This document shows positions 34,682-43,627 of a DNA stretch of 64,000 nucleotides, one piece after another (position 1 is the first letter of the stretch; every line of letters begins with the position of its first letter). The position numbers and the translations under genes were made by a program. The notes beneath the pieces were generated by a model. That model was not told the DNA's origin. It saw only the letters and a program-made list of their open reading frames with translations, and did no database searches. The stretch covers positions 2,366,501 to 2,430,500 of the forward strand of contig NZ_CP074126.1 of NCBI RefSeq assembly GCF_018282095.1, written 5' to 3'. This stretch comes from Pseudovibrio brasiliensis. GTDB lineage: Bacteria; Pseudomonadota; Alphaproteobacteria; Rhizobiales; Stappiaceae.

Positions 34682-35305
34682 ATGGCATTTGAAACTTGGC
34701 TCGCGTTTACTGCCGCAAGCACGCTGCTGCTGATCATTCCCGGCCCAACTGTACTGATGGTCATCAGTTACAGCCTCAGCCAGGGCAAGCGCGCGGCTGT
34801 GGCCTCCGTAACCGGTGTAATGCTGGGCGACATGTTTGCCATAACTGCCGCATTGGCAGGCCTTGGTGCGGTTCTGGCAACCTCTGCCATGCTCTTTCAG
34901 ATCATGAAGTACATTGGCGCGGCTTACCTCATCTACATCGGCATCAAGATGTGGCGCGCCAACTCTGGCGTGGCCGCACAGGTGGAAATGCCCGTGGTCC
35001 CGGCCAAGCGCATCTTCCGCGATACACTGCTGGTCACTACGTTCAACCCCAAAGGTATGCTGTTCTTCGTAGCATTCCTGCCTCAGTTCGTGGATCACAC
35101 TCAACCCGTACTGACCCAGTTCTTCATTCTGGGTCTGACATTCGTCACCCTCGGCGGTTTCAACACCGTGTTCTGGGTTTCCATGGCCGGTGGTTTGCGC
35201 AAAGTGGTCAACGGCCCAAGCACATTGAAGCGCCTGAACAAGGTTGGCGGCACAGGCCTTCTGGGAGCTGGGATTTTCACGGCCCTATCTGGCCGCGTCA
35301 GCTAA
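34682..35305 (+). CDS. LysE/RhtB family exporter (second of a tandem pair)
   Basis: A 207-residue exporter with LLIIPGPTVLMVISYSLSQG near the start and FNPKGMLFFVAFLPQFVDHT near residue 123, matching FNPKDMLFFIAFLPQFVDDT at the same place in the upstream paralogue. The start was put at ATG 34682 behind GGAG; the frame extends back into the upstream gene without a ribosome site. It is followed by a strong terminator. Confidence 0.88.
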   Translation: MAFETWLAFTAASTLLLIIPGPTVLMVISYSLSQGKRAAVASVTGVMLGDMFAITAALAGLGAVLATSAMLFQIMKYIGAAYLIYIGIKMWRANSGVAAQVEMPVVPAKRIFRDTLLVTTFNPKGMLFFVAFLPQFVDHTQPVLTQFFILGLTFVTLGGFNTVFWVSMAGGLRKVVNGPSTLKRLNKVGGTGLLGAGIFTALSGRVS

Positions 35306-35334
35306 CAAAAAAGCCCGGATCATCCGGGCTTTTC
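35306..35334. terminator. Bidirectional terminator between exporter and M20 genes
   Basis: AAGCCCGG (35311-35318) pairs with CCGGGCTT (35324-35331) around ATCAT. A-rich bases precede and T-rich bases follow, so it can stop transcription from both convergent genes. Confidence 0.85.
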
Positions 35335-35338
35335 TCAT

Positions 35339-36550
35339 CTATCGAAGAAGTGTCTTCAAAGCATCCGCCACAATAATCGTAGCGGCCTTCAGGTCCGATA
35401 ACTGCAGATGCTCATCAGCCCCATGGGCGTTTGCCTCCACAATCGTGCGCGGCCCGGCACCATAAAGCACGGTTGGAATGCCAGCCTCTGCATAGTGGCG
35501 AGCGTCCGTATAAAGCGGTGCACCTGTGGCTTTCAGTTCAATGCCCAAAACCTCTTTGGCAGGCCATTTCAACGCTTCAATCAGCTTCTTGGCACCCGGC
35601 AACTCACGCAGGGGTTCAGCAATCATGATACGCCGACATTCCACTTCAACCCCGCAGTCCTCCGGCACAACAGACTCGATCAGCTCAATCAGCTGCTCTT
35701 CCACCTGTTCGCCGTTTTCTTCCGGAATCAAACGTCGGTCCACGCGCAAAGAAACCCGATCCGGCACCACATTGGTGTTGATGCCACCGGAAATGAGGCC
35801 CACGGTGATCTGAGGGGACCCAATGCCGTCCTGGTCGCTTTCAATCGACTTCAGCCGCTCCCGCTCAGCATAGATTGCCGCAAGAACCGGTGTGGCAGCC
35901 TGCAACGCATCTGCGCCAGTTTCGGGCATAGCCGCATGGGCCTGACGACCGCGGAAAATCACTTCCATATGCAAACAGCCGTTGTGTGCAGTCGTTGCAG
36001 CGTAGGAAAAGCCTGCAGAGATGGCATAGTCCGGCTGGGTCAGTTCTTGTTCCAGCAGCCATTTCGGGCCAACAAACCCACCAGCTTCCTCGTCATAGGT
36101 CAGGTGCAGCTCAACGGAGCCTTCCAGCTCGTCGGCATACTCTCGCAGTGCCAGCAGCGCAAAGGCGTAAGTGGCAAAGTCTCCCTTGGAAACTGCCGCC
36201 CCGCGCCCATAAAGCGCGTCATCTTCAATCTCAGCACCATAAGGCTCTTTGGACCAGCCTTCCCCCGGAGGCACCACATCGCCATGGGCGTTGAGCGCAA
36301 TCACAGGACCAAGGCCGCTGCCAAATTTTTCGCGCACGATCAGGTTGGTGACAGAAACCATGCCGTTCTGGCGCACAAATGGTTCTGGGACAGGATGTTT
36401 TTCAACGGTAAAGCCAAGGCCTTCAAGCAGCTCAGCAGTCCGCATTGCGTGGCGCTCCGTATCCCCCGGCGGGTTATCGCTTGGCACCTTGACCAATTCG
36501 CGCAGGAACTCAACCTGCTCCGCAAACCGGCTTTCTACAGCGGCCTTCAT
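35339..36550 (-). CDS. M20 family amidohydrolase (ArgE/DapE-like)
   Basis: A zinc-dependent M20 hydrolase of 403 residues. Metal residues are visible: NAHGDVVPPGEGW (His near 92), GRGAAVSKGDFATYAF (Asp near 120) and the catalytic Glu pair in LTYDEEAGG; a late His is in YTDARHYAEAG. The dimerisation lid lies between (GCLHMEVIFRGRQAHAAMP). It is the last gene of the purine catabolism series, 139 bases after uraD. It is closer to ArgE/DapE proteins than to classical allantoate amidohydrolase, so its substrate is open; an N-acyl or ureido compound from purine breakdown is plausible. Confidence 0.82.
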   Translation of the reverse strand: MKAAVESRFAEQVEFLRELVKVPSDNPPGDTERHAMRTAELLEGLGFTVEKHPVPEPFVRQNGMVSVTNLIVREKFGSGLGPVIALNAHGDVVPPGEGWSKEPYGAEIEDDALYGRGAAVSKGDFATYAFALLALREYADELEGSVELHLTYDEEAGGFVGPKWLLEQELTQPDYAISAGFSYAATTAHNGCLHMEVIFRGRQAHAAMPETGADALQAATPVLAAIYAERERLKSIESDQDGIGSPQITVGLISGGINTNVVPDRVSLRVDRRLIPEENGEQVEEQLIELIESVVPEDCGVEVECRRIMIAEPLRELPGAKKLIEALKWPAKEVLGIELKATGAPLYTDARHYAEAGIPTVLYGAGPRTIVEANAHGADEHLQLSDLKAATIIVADALKTLLR

Positions 36551-36689
36551 GAACGCTCCCCTTGAATTTCATAGTCTCGCTAATCCAAAGGATAACGATG
36601 ATGGTTGCAAGCCTCTTATTTTGCGCACCCTCATGTTCCAGTGGATTACTGCCCATTACGTAACTGTAGGATAGGCAAGTTTAATCGGA

Positions 36690-37226
36690 TCAGGAGCTGA
36701 CGGCGCTCTGCTCATCTGAAACCAGATCCTCCAGACGAAACCGGAAAATACGGCAAATCTGATGCAGTGCCTCCACAAACTCATCTTCCGCAGAGTTTTG
36801 CAGGCGCTGCTCAAAAGCTGCCAGGATCTGGTGCTTGGTCGCGCCTTTCACAGCAAAAATGAAGGGAAAGCCATAACTGGATTTGTAGGCATCGTTAAGC
36901 TGGGTGAACTGCTCATACTCAGCATCAGTCAGCTGATCGAGACCAGCACCGGCCTGTTCATTCACCGAAGCCGCAGCCATTTCTCCAGCCCGCGCCGCTT
37001 TGCCCGCCAAGTCCGGATGGGCGCGGATCAAAGCCAGCTGCGCATCTTCCTCAGCCCCCTGCAGTGAACTGGCAAAAGCTTCAATCAGAGCCTCTCGAGA
37101 CCCATAAGGCGCCTCTTGGTGCGCAACCACAGCCACCCAGGGAGAATGTTCAGCCACATTGCCAAACACCTCGGTAAAGGTGTCCAGCGCAAACTGGTTC
37201 ACCTCCTCCAGAGAATATGTCGTCAT
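36690..37226 (-). CDS. uraD: OHCU decarboxylase
   Basis: 2-oxo-4-hydroxy-4-carboxy-5-ureidoimidazoline decarboxylase makes (S)-allantoin, the third step from urate. The 178-residue protein carries the active-site stretch IRAHPDLAGKAARAGEM (catalytic His), LNDAYKSSYGFPFIFAVKG and the end region ALHQICRIFRFRLEDLV. The ATG at 37226 follows GAGGTGGTGGGG; the frame opens earlier inside puuD but without support. It lies 10 bases after puuD in the same transcript. Confidence 0.93.
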   Translation of the reverse strand: MTTYSLEEVNQFALDTFTEVFGNVAEHSPWVAVVAHQEAPYGSREALIEAFASSLQGAEEDAQLALIRAHPDLAGKAARAGEMAAASVNEQAGAGLDQLTDAEYEQFTQLNDAYKSSYGFPFIFAVKGATKHQILAAFEQRLQNSAEDEFVEALHQICRIFRFRLEDLVSDEQSAVSS

Positions 37227-37236
37227 CCCCACCACC

Positions 37237-38415
37237 TCAATGCGCTTGCAGCCAGGCACCAAGCAGCTCACGCTCGTGCTTGGTCATGCCGGTCTCATTG
37301 CCCAACGGCATGGCATTGGAGCGAACCGCTTGCGCCATGATCAATGTGTCGTAGCGGCGCAAATCGGCAACGCTATCCAGCTCGATGTTCTTAGGCGCTT
37401 CGGTAAAGGCCTCGTTGGTCGGCGCTGCACTATGACAGCTCGCACAGTGAGCCTGCGCAATTTGCAGTGCCTGCGTGTCTGAGACAGCAACATCACCACC
37501 CAGCTTGGACGGCGTTGTCACGATCACCGCCGCAATCAGACTGACAGCAGCTGCAGGCAGCGCCCACCAGAAGTTGGCGAAGTTATCATGAGCATCATGA
37601 CGGTTGATGAAGTGGCGCACCATACCGCCCATCACAAGGATCAGCGCCACCACCAGCACCGGCTGGCTGTGCCCTGTCAGTAATGGGTAGTGGTTGGAAA
37701 CCATCATTAGAAGCACAGGCAGGGTCAGGTAGTTGTTGTGAACCGAGCGCTGCTTGCCAATCAGGCCAAGCGCGGCATCAGGCTCACGCCCTGCCAGCAA
37801 ATCTGCTGTAATCTTCTTCTGGTTGGGAATGATCACCATAAACACGTTGAAGGCCATAAACGTGCCAATTAGCGCGCCAACATGAATGAGAACCCCACGG
37901 CCAGAAAAGACCTGAGAATAACCATAGGTCGCGCCCAGAATGATCACCAGCAGGCACACAGCCAGCAGTGGTGTGTTCTTTCCAATCGGGGATCGGCACA
38001 GGCGGTCATACACCACCCAGCCAAATGCCAGAGACGCGATGGAGATTGCAACAGCCTCAGACGGCAGAAGTTTCATAACTTCCGGATCAATGAGGTAAAC
38101 CGTTGCGTTGAAGTAGTATTGAACCGTTAAAAGAGCAAAACCTGACACCCAGGTCAGATAGGCATCCCATTTGTACCAGATCAGATCGTTGGGCAGTTCT
38201 TTTGGCGCAACCATGTATTTCTCAACATGGTAGAACCCGCCGCCATGGACTTCCCATGCGCTGCCAAAGATGCCCTGTGCCTGCCCTTCCCGTTTGCGCA
38301 AGGAAAGGTCAAGAGCGATGAAGTAAAACGATGTCCCAATCCAGGCTACGCCCACAATCAAGTGAAACCAGCGGAAAAGCAGATTGAGCCATTCACTAAG
38401 GAACGTGGCTGTCAT
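37237..38415 (-). CDS. puuD: Urate hydroxylase, membrane type with cytochrome c domain
   Basis: PuuD oxidises urate to 5-hydroxyisourate at the inner membrane and passes electrons to its own cytochrome c and the respiratory chain, so no hydrogen peroxide is made, unlike uricase. The 392-residue protein has about eight membrane segments from FRWFHLIVGVAWIG near residue 14 and a C-terminal haem site AHCASCHSAAPTNEAF near residue 328, with a distal Met probably in MPLGNETGM. It lies between the binding protein of the ABC importer and uraD. Confidence 0.93.
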   Translation of the reverse strand: MTATFLSEWLNLLFRWFHLIVGVAWIGTSFYFIALDLSLRKREGQAQGIFGSAWEVHGGGFYHVEKYMVAPKELPNDLIWYKWDAYLTWVSGFALLTVQYYFNATVYLIDPEVMKLLPSEAVAISIASLAFGWVVYDRLCRSPIGKNTPLLAVCLLVIILGATYGYSQVFSGRGVLIHVGALIGTFMAFNVFMVIIPNQKKITADLLAGREPDAALGLIGKQRSVHNNYLTLPVLLMMVSNHYPLLTGHSQPVLVVALILVMGGMVRHFINRHDAHDNFANFWWALPAAAVSLIAAVIVTTPSKLGGDVAVSDTQALQIAQAHCASCHSAAPTNEAFTEAPKNIELDSVADLRRYDTLIMAQAVRSNAMPLGNETGMTKHERELLGAWLQAH

Positions 38416-38484
38416 TGTCTTGTTCTTTTAAGTTCAACTGAAATGTGTGGGCAGTGGGAGCCTCCCCCCACTGCAAAAATCGTA

Positions 38485-38517
38485 GGAGAGCACCATGAAA
38501 AAAGTGCGGCGCTCTCC
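38485..38517 (-). other. Hairpins between binding protein and puuD
   Basis: GGAGAGC and GCTCTCC (38485-38491 and 38511-38517) can pair around a 19-base loop, with a T-run a few bases further on the minus strand (38475-38479). A second stem, GCAGTGGG/CCCACTGC, lies just after. They may end part of the importer transcript before puuD or stabilise it. Confidence 0.45.
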
Positions 38518-38536
38518 GAAAATTTAAGCGCTGGGC

Positions 38537-39610
38537 TTATTTAGGCAGCTGATCGTCGATGCCCTTCACGTAGAAGTTCATGGACAGCAGCGCGCCATCA
38601 TCAGCAGTTTCGCCAGCTTTCAGGAACTCAGAACCATCCTGCTTGGTGATTGGGCCGGTAAATGGCTTCAACTCACCAGACTTGATAGCTGCAAGAGTTT
38701 TAGCTGCTTCATCTGCAACATCCTGCGGGATGTTGGTGAACGGAGCCATGTGAACCATGTCTGCATCCAGACCACCCCAGGTGTCCTGACCTTTCCAGTT
38801 ACCATCCATAACCGCCTGAACGCGTGCAATGTAGTAAGCGGACCAGTCGTCGATGATCGCAGTTGCCTGAGCCTTAGGCGCAAACTTGATCATGTCGGAA
38901 GCCTGACCAAAACCCATGATGCCACGCTCTTCAGCAACCTGCAGAGGCGCTGGGGAGTCAGTGTGCTGAACCATGATGTCAACGCCCTGGTCGATCAGTG
39001 CTTTCGCAGCATCTGCTTCACGACCCGGATCGTACCAGGAGTTCACCCAGATGGTTTTGATCTTGAAGTCTGGATTAACAGACTGCGCACCCAGCATGAA
39101 GGAGTTGATGCCGCGCACAACTTCAGGGATCGGGAAAGAACCGATGTAACCAGCAGTGCCTGACTTGGAGATCTTCGCAGCGATCTGACCCAGAACATAA
39201 CGGCCCTCATAGAAGCGAGCGCCGTAAGAAGAAACGTTTTTCGCCTGCTTGTAGCCGGTTGCGTGCTCAAACTTCACTTTCGGGAACTTACGCGCAACCT
39301 TCAGGGTTGGGTTCATGTAACCGAAAGAAGTGGTGAAGATCAGCTCGTGACCAGAGCGAGCCAGACGCTCAATCGCGCGCTCAGCATCCGCACCTTCTGG
39401 CACGCTCTCAATGTAGGTGGTTTCAACTTTGTCGCCAAAGTGCTTTTCAATTGCCTGACGACCCTGATCGTGCTGGTAAGACCAGCCATGGTCAGAAACA
39501 GGACCAACGTAAATGAAGCCCACTTTCAGTGGATCAGCAGCATTTGAAGCCCCAGCGGAAAGACCAAGTGCAACTGCAGCTGTCGCTGCCAGTTTGAAGA
39601 TACTGCGCAT
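38537..39610 (-). CDS. BMP family ABC transporter substrate-binding protein
   Basis: The periplasmic binding lipoprotein-like component of 357 residues. A clear signal peptide ends at GASNAADPLKVGFIYVGPVS. The BMP/Med family binds nucleosides or purines (PnrA, NupN-type); HGWSYQHDQG near residue 40 is a family mark. No lipobox Cys is visible, so it is probably soluble. It follows its permeases after a 371-base gap with a large inverted repeat, and has GGGGAGCGCACA before the ATG. In this context the ligand is probably a purine, urate or nucleoside. Confidence 0.92.
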   Translation of the reverse strand: MRSIFKLAATAAVALGLSAGASNAADPLKVGFIYVGPVSDHGWSYQHDQGRQAIEKHFGDKVETTYIESVPEGADAERAIERLARSGHELIFTTSFGYMNPTLKVARKFPKVKFEHATGYKQAKNVSSYGARFYEGRYVLGQIAAKISKSGTAGYIGSFPIPEVVRGINSFMLGAQSVNPDFKIKTIWVNSWYDPGREADAAKALIDQGVDIMVQHTDSPAPLQVAEERGIMGFGQASDMIKFAPKAQATAIIDDWSAYYIARVQAVMDGNWKGQDTWGGLDADMVHMAPFTNIPQDVADEAAKTLAAIKSGELKPFTGPITKQDGSEFLKAGETADDGALLSMNFYVKGIDDQLPK

Positions 39611-39981
39611 TGTGCGCTCCCCTTTATAGGTTAACCTGCATTCCAGCCACGCAACACCCTAATAAGCGCGGTGAAATGCACCAGAGAACTATGTGAACGA
39701 CGGCGCCAAGCAAACACGATAGGAACAAACCCGAAGATCGTTCTGCGCATTTGTGCGCTATCAAGTTGTTTCCTGCTTTGTTGTATCTCGCATGTAGATG
39801 CGATCTTTTATTCGAGTGCGGGCAGGTTTCCGCGATCTGTGCAACGGTGAGCCGTGTTATTTGCACTCAGAGATCAAGGTCTCTGTTATCTTCGTTCTCT
39901 CGCCTTCATGTATACGAAGGTCGAAATATTGGCAATTTGACCAATGTCTACTATGAGCACATTGGTCAAATCAGGTTTTTC
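39611..39981. other. 371-base gap between permease and binding-protein genes
   Basis: No gene was seen. It holds the 13-bp inverted repeat at 39935-39971 (separate entry) and a short CAGAGA-TCAAGG-TCTCTG hairpin at 39868-39885. Its length inside an importer operon suggests a separate promoter or a regulated leader for the binding protein. No known riboswitch could be recognised. Confidence 0.6.
39935..39971. promoter_or_regulatory. 13-bp inverted repeat upstream of the BMP binding-protein gene
   Basis: ATTTGACCAATGT (39935-39947) and ACATTGGTCAAAT (39959-39971) are perfect inverted copies around an 11-base spacer. The site lies just past the permease stop and about 325 bases before the binding-protein start. 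There is no T-run on the minus strand, so an operator or mRNA-stabilising hairpin is more likely than a terminator. Confidence 0.6.
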
Positions 39982-40911
39982 TTAGCGATCAGGCACAAAA
40001 GGCTTCCCAAGACATGCAGGTGTATTAACCTTGGCAAGTGTCTTGTTACGCGAAATCATGATCAGCACGATGATGGTCGCCAGATACGGCAGTGCAGACA
40101 TGAACTGCGTCGGCAACCCGATACCAGCCGCCTGCGCGTGGAACTGCAAAATGGAAACCGCACCAAACAGGTAAGCCCCCACCAACACCCGCGCCGGACG
40201 CCAGCTTGCAAACACCACCAGAGCCAGCGCGATCCAGCCACGACCAGCAGTCATGCCCTCAACCCACTGCGGCGTATAGATCAGCGACAGGTAAGCACCG
40301 GCCAGACCGGAACACGCACCGCCAAACATCACCGCCAGATACCGCACCTTGATCACGGAGTAACCAAGGGAGTGCGCAGAGCCGTGATTGTCACCAACAG
40401 CACGGATGATCAGACCGGTACGGGACTTGAACAGCACAAAGTAAACCGCAATCACCAGACCATAAGAGGCGTAAACCAGAATATCCTGATTAAACAGCAG
40501 CGGCCCAATGAACGGGATGGCGGAAAGACCCGGAATAGCAATCGGCTTCAGGCTGATACCCGGCTGGCCGATAAACGCCTCCCCAATCATACCCGAAAGC
40601 CCAAGGCCCAGAATGGTCAGAGCAAGGCCTGTCGCCACCTGATTGGTCATCAGGTTCAGCGTCAGGAAGCCGAACAGAACGCTCATGGCAACGCCGGAGA
40701 TCATCGCAGCAAGGATACCAATGTAAGGAGAGCCGGTCGCCTGCGTGGCTGCAAAGCCCATCACAGCACCAACGATCATCATGCCTTCAACGCCAAGGTT
40801 CAGCACGCCGGAGCGTTCCACCACCAACTCACCAATCGCAGCAAGCAGCAGCGGTGTGGAGGCGGTGATGATTGTCAGAAGAACAGCTTCAATCATAGAA
40901 AGATCAGACAT
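39982..40911 (-). CDS. ABC transporter permease, BMP/nucleoside type (second)
   Basis: A 309-residue BPD_transp_2 permease with about eight membrane segments. AIGELVVERSGVLNLGVEGMM near the start is the typical opening of the second permease in nucleoside importers of the BMP family. Its start overlaps the first permease by eight bases. With its partners it would bring purines or nucleosides to the xanthine dehydrogenase encoded upstream. Confidence 0.92.
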   Translation of the reverse strand: MSDLSMIEAVLLTIITASTPLLLAAIGELVVERSGVLNLGVEGMMIVGAVMGFAATQATGSPYIGILAAMISGVAMSVLFGFLTLNLMTNQVATGLALTILGLGLSGMIGEAFIGQPGISLKPIAIPGLSAIPFIGPLLFNQDILVYASYGLVIAVYFVLFKSRTGLIIRAVGDNHGSAHSLGYSVIKVRYLAVMFGGACSGLAGAYLSLIYTPQWVEGMTAGRGWIALALVVFASWRPARVLVGAYLFGAVSILQFHAQAAGIGLPTQFMSALPYLATIIVLIMISRNKTLAKVNTPACLGKPFVPDR

Positions 40912-41992
40912 TGGCTGCCTCCTTCACGCCCTTCGCGTTGGAAACAAACTTGAACTTGTAAAGAATGAGCGTGTCACAGGCGAGCACGAAGAACAGCAAC
41001 ATGCCCTGGAACACGCGGGTCACTTTATCAGTCAGGCCCAGGCTCACCTGCGCAGACTCGCCGCCGATGTAGGAAAGCCCCAGCAGCAAACCAGCAAACA
41101 GAATGCCGATCGGGTTCAGACGTCCAAGAAACGCCACGATAATCGCTGTAAAGCCGTAGCCCGGAGAAATAACAGGTGTCAGCTGCTCGATAGAACCGGA
41201 AACTTCCGCCATACCCGCAAGTCCAGCCAAACCGCCGGAAACAAGGAACCCAAACCACACAACACCATTGCCGGAGAAACCAGCAAAACGGCCGGCGCGT
41301 GGGGTTTCCCCCATCACCTTGATCTCAAAGCCCTTCAGTGTACGGGAAAGCATCCACCAGACAACAAGAACAGCAACAACAGCAAAGATCATGCCGATGT
41401 GCAAACGCCCCTCACCGATCTTTGGCAGCACATGCGCAGCGTCAAAAATGCGGCTTTCCGGGAAATTGAAGCCCTCAGGATCACGCCATGGACCACGCAC
41501 AAGGAAGTCGAGAATATACTGCGCGATGTAAACCAGCATTAGGCTTGTGAGGATCTCATTGGTGCCAAAACGGACCTTCAAAAACGCCGGAATAGACGCC
41601 CACGCCATACCGCCCAGAATGCCCATCAGCACCATCAGCGGCAGCGCCAGCGGACTGGTGAAGTCATAAAACAGCACCGGAATGATGGACCCAGCCAGCG
41701 CACCCATGGTGAACTGGCCTTCTGCACCGATGTTCCAGGAGTTGGACAGGAAGCAAACGGACAAGCCAACCGCGATCAGAACCAGAGGCCCAGCTTTTAC
41801 CAGCAGCTCTTCAATGGACCAGCTGGTTGTCAGCGGCTCAATGAAATAGGCGTAAAGTGCTTCAACCGGGTTGTAGCCCATGCTGACGAACAGGATGGAG
41901 CCACACACAAGCGTAAGACCAATCGCAATCAGCGGCGAAATAACGGTCATCAGCTGAGAGTGTTCAGCGCGTTTTTCAAGCTCAATGCGCAT
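40904..41992 (-). CDS. ABC transporter permease, BMP/nucleoside type (first)
   Basis: A 362-residue BPD_transp_2 permease. Hydrophobic segments begin near residue 18, and SNSWNIGAEGQFTMGALAGS near 107 is the family signature, as is GYGFTAIIVAFLGRLNPIG near 285. The start overlaps the ATPase gene by 11 bases. It is longer at the N-terminus than its partner, as usual for the pair. Confidence 0.92.
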   Translation of the reverse strand: MRIELEKRAEHSQLMTVISPLIAIGLTLVCGSILFVSMGYNPVEALYAYFIEPLTTSWSIEELLVKAGPLVLIAVGLSVCFLSNSWNIGAEGQFTMGALAGSIIPVLFYDFTSPLALPLMVLMGILGGMAWASIPAFLKVRFGTNEILTSLMLVYIAQYILDFLVRGPWRDPEGFNFPESRIFDAAHVLPKIGEGRLHIGMIFAVVAVLVVWWMLSRTLKGFEIKVMGETPRAGRFAGFSGNGVVWFGFLVSGGLAGLAGMAEVSGSIEQLTPVISPGYGFTAIIVAFLGRLNPIGILFAGLLLGLSYIGGESAQVSLGLTDKVTRVFQGMLLFFVLACDTLILYKFKFVSNAKGVKEAANV

Positions 41993-43574
41993 GGGTTTCT
42001 CCCGCTTTTTCCGGGGAAGAAGAAGGCTTTCCTTCGCCCATACCGGCCATCAGAAGACCGATCTTCTCACGTGTCATCACTGCAGCAGGCTCTGCCGGAG
42101 AAAGCTCACCACGGGAAATTACAGCAATGCGATCCGCAACCTCATAGATCTCATCCAAATCCTGAGAGATCACCAAAACAGCAGAACCACCACGGGCCAG
42201 ATCAATGATTGCCTGACGGATAAGCGCCGCGGCACCTGCATCAACACCCCAGGTTGGCTGGTTGATGATAAGGACTTTCGGCACCCGGTCCAGCTCACGG
42301 CCAACCACAAACTTCTGCAGGTTACCGCCAGAGAGCGACCGTGCCTCTGGGTTATCGTGGGACATACGCACATCGTAAGAAACCGTGATGCGCTTTTCCA
42401 TTTCACCCGCAAGCTTCTGGTTAAGCATGCCATGCTTGATCAGACCGGGATCAGACTTGTAGCGGGTCAACAGGATGTTGTCTGAAAGAACAAAACCCGG
42501 CACCGCGCCATGTCCCAAACGCTCTTCTGGAACGAAAGCGGAGCCCAGCAAGCGACGGTCGTTGATCTTGCGCTTGCCAACCGGCACACCGCAGATCTCA
42601 ACTGCATAAGCGTCTTTGACCTGCGTTTCACCCGAGATCGCATCAAACAGCTCACTCTGGCCGTTTGCCGCAATACCAGCAATGGCAACAATCTCACCAC
42701 CTCGCAGATCCATATTGATGTTCTTCAGCTCAATGCCGAATGCACCGTCCGATGGAATAGACAGATTGCGCAGCTTGAGCATCACATCACCCGGCTGAGC
42801 TTCGGTAGCACCAGCAGTGATATCATGTACATCACCACCCACCATCATGCGAGCAAGGCTGGCTGGCGTCTCGACAGCGGGATCACATCCACCCACCACA
42901 CGGCCATGACGCATGATTGTCGCGTTGTGACAGATCTTCTTCACCTCTTCCAATCGGTGAGAGATGTAAAGGATCGCACAACCTTCAGAGGCTAGACGCT
43001 GGAGTGTGATGAAAAGCTGATCCGCTTCTTGTGGCGTCAGAACGGATGTCGGCTCATCCATGATAATGAGGCTGGGGTTCTGCAAAAGGCAACGTACAAT
43101 TTCAATACGCTGACGGATGCCAACCGGCAGATCTGCAACCAGTGCTGCAGGATCAAGAGGCAGGCCATACTTTTGGGAAACCTCAGTGATACGCTTGGAA
43201 AGGGCCTCGATTTTTTCGCCTTTAGGCAAGGCCAGCGCGATATTCTCAACCACACTCAGCGCTTCAAACAGCGAGAAGTGCTGGAACACCATACCAACAC
43301 CCAGTTTGCGGGCAGCAGCAGGATTTGAGATTGAAACGCGTTTCCCCTTCCAGAGGATCTCTCCCGCACCTGGTTCAAGGGCGCCGTAGAGTATTTTCAC
43401 GAGCGTGGACTTGCCCGCTCCGTTTTCGCCAAGCAACGCATGGATTTCACCTTGCTTGATGACGAGATCGACATTGTCGTTCGCTAGAATATCACCAAAT
43501 CGCTTAGTAATACCCTTGGCTTCTATGAGATCCTCGCCCCCTGTCACCGGGCCGGACCTCTGCTCATTTTCCAT
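41982..43574 (-). CDS. ABC transporter ATP-binding protein with two nucleotide-binding domains
   Basis: A 530-residue double ATPase of the kind used by sugar and nucleoside importers. The first half has a full Walker A (GENGAGKSTL near 54) and Walker B (LIIMDEPTSVLTP); the second has a degenerate Walker A (GIAANGQSEL), as is normal for this family, with a good signature LSGGNLQKFVVGREL. It starts 53 bases after xdhC, so importer and xanthine dehydrogenase are probably co-transcribed. Confidence 0.93.
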   Translation of the reverse strand: MENEQRSGPVTGGEDLIEAKGITKRFGDILANDNVDLVIKQGEIHALLGENGAGKSTLVKILYGALEPGAGEILWKGKRVSISNPAAARKLGVGMVFQHFSLFEALSVVENIALALPKGEKIEALSKRITEVSQKYGLPLDPAALVADLPVGIRQRIEIVRCLLQNPSLIIMDEPTSVLTPQEADQLFITLQRLASEGCAILYISHRLEEVKKICHNATIMRHGRVVGGCDPAVETPASLARMMVGGDVHDITAGATEAQPGDVMLKLRNLSIPSDGAFGIELKNINMDLRGGEIVAIAGIAANGQSELFDAISGETQVKDAYAVEICGVPVGKRKINDRRLLGSAFVPEERLGHGAVPGFVLSDNILLTRYKSDPGLIKHGMLNQKLAGEMEKRITVSYDVRMSHDNPEARSLSGGNLQKFVVGRELDRVPKVLIINQPTWGVDAGAAALIRQAIIDLARGGSAVLVISQDLDEIYEVADRIAVISRGELSPAEPAAVMTREKIGLLMAGMGEGKPSSSPEKAGETHAH

Positions 43575-43627
43575 CGTGTTACCCGTTCCCCCAACATAAA
43601 AATCAGATCAAGACGTTCTCCTTGAAC

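Noticed and set aside
35408-36565. 385-codon plus-strand open frame
   Set aside because: It is fully antisense to the M20 hydrolase, whose metal motifs are intact; the composition is that of an antisense shadow.
39611-39981. A purine, xanthine (NMT1) or 2'-dG riboswitch before the binding-protein gene
   Set aside because: The gap is long enough and the context right, but I could not match a conserved core by eye; only an inverted repeat and a short hairpin are visible.
39751-40953. 400-codon plus-strand open frame
   Set aside because: It lies antisense to a clear ABC permease, is very rich in His, Arg, Asn and Gln, and resembles no family; it is a shadow of the membrane-protein codons.
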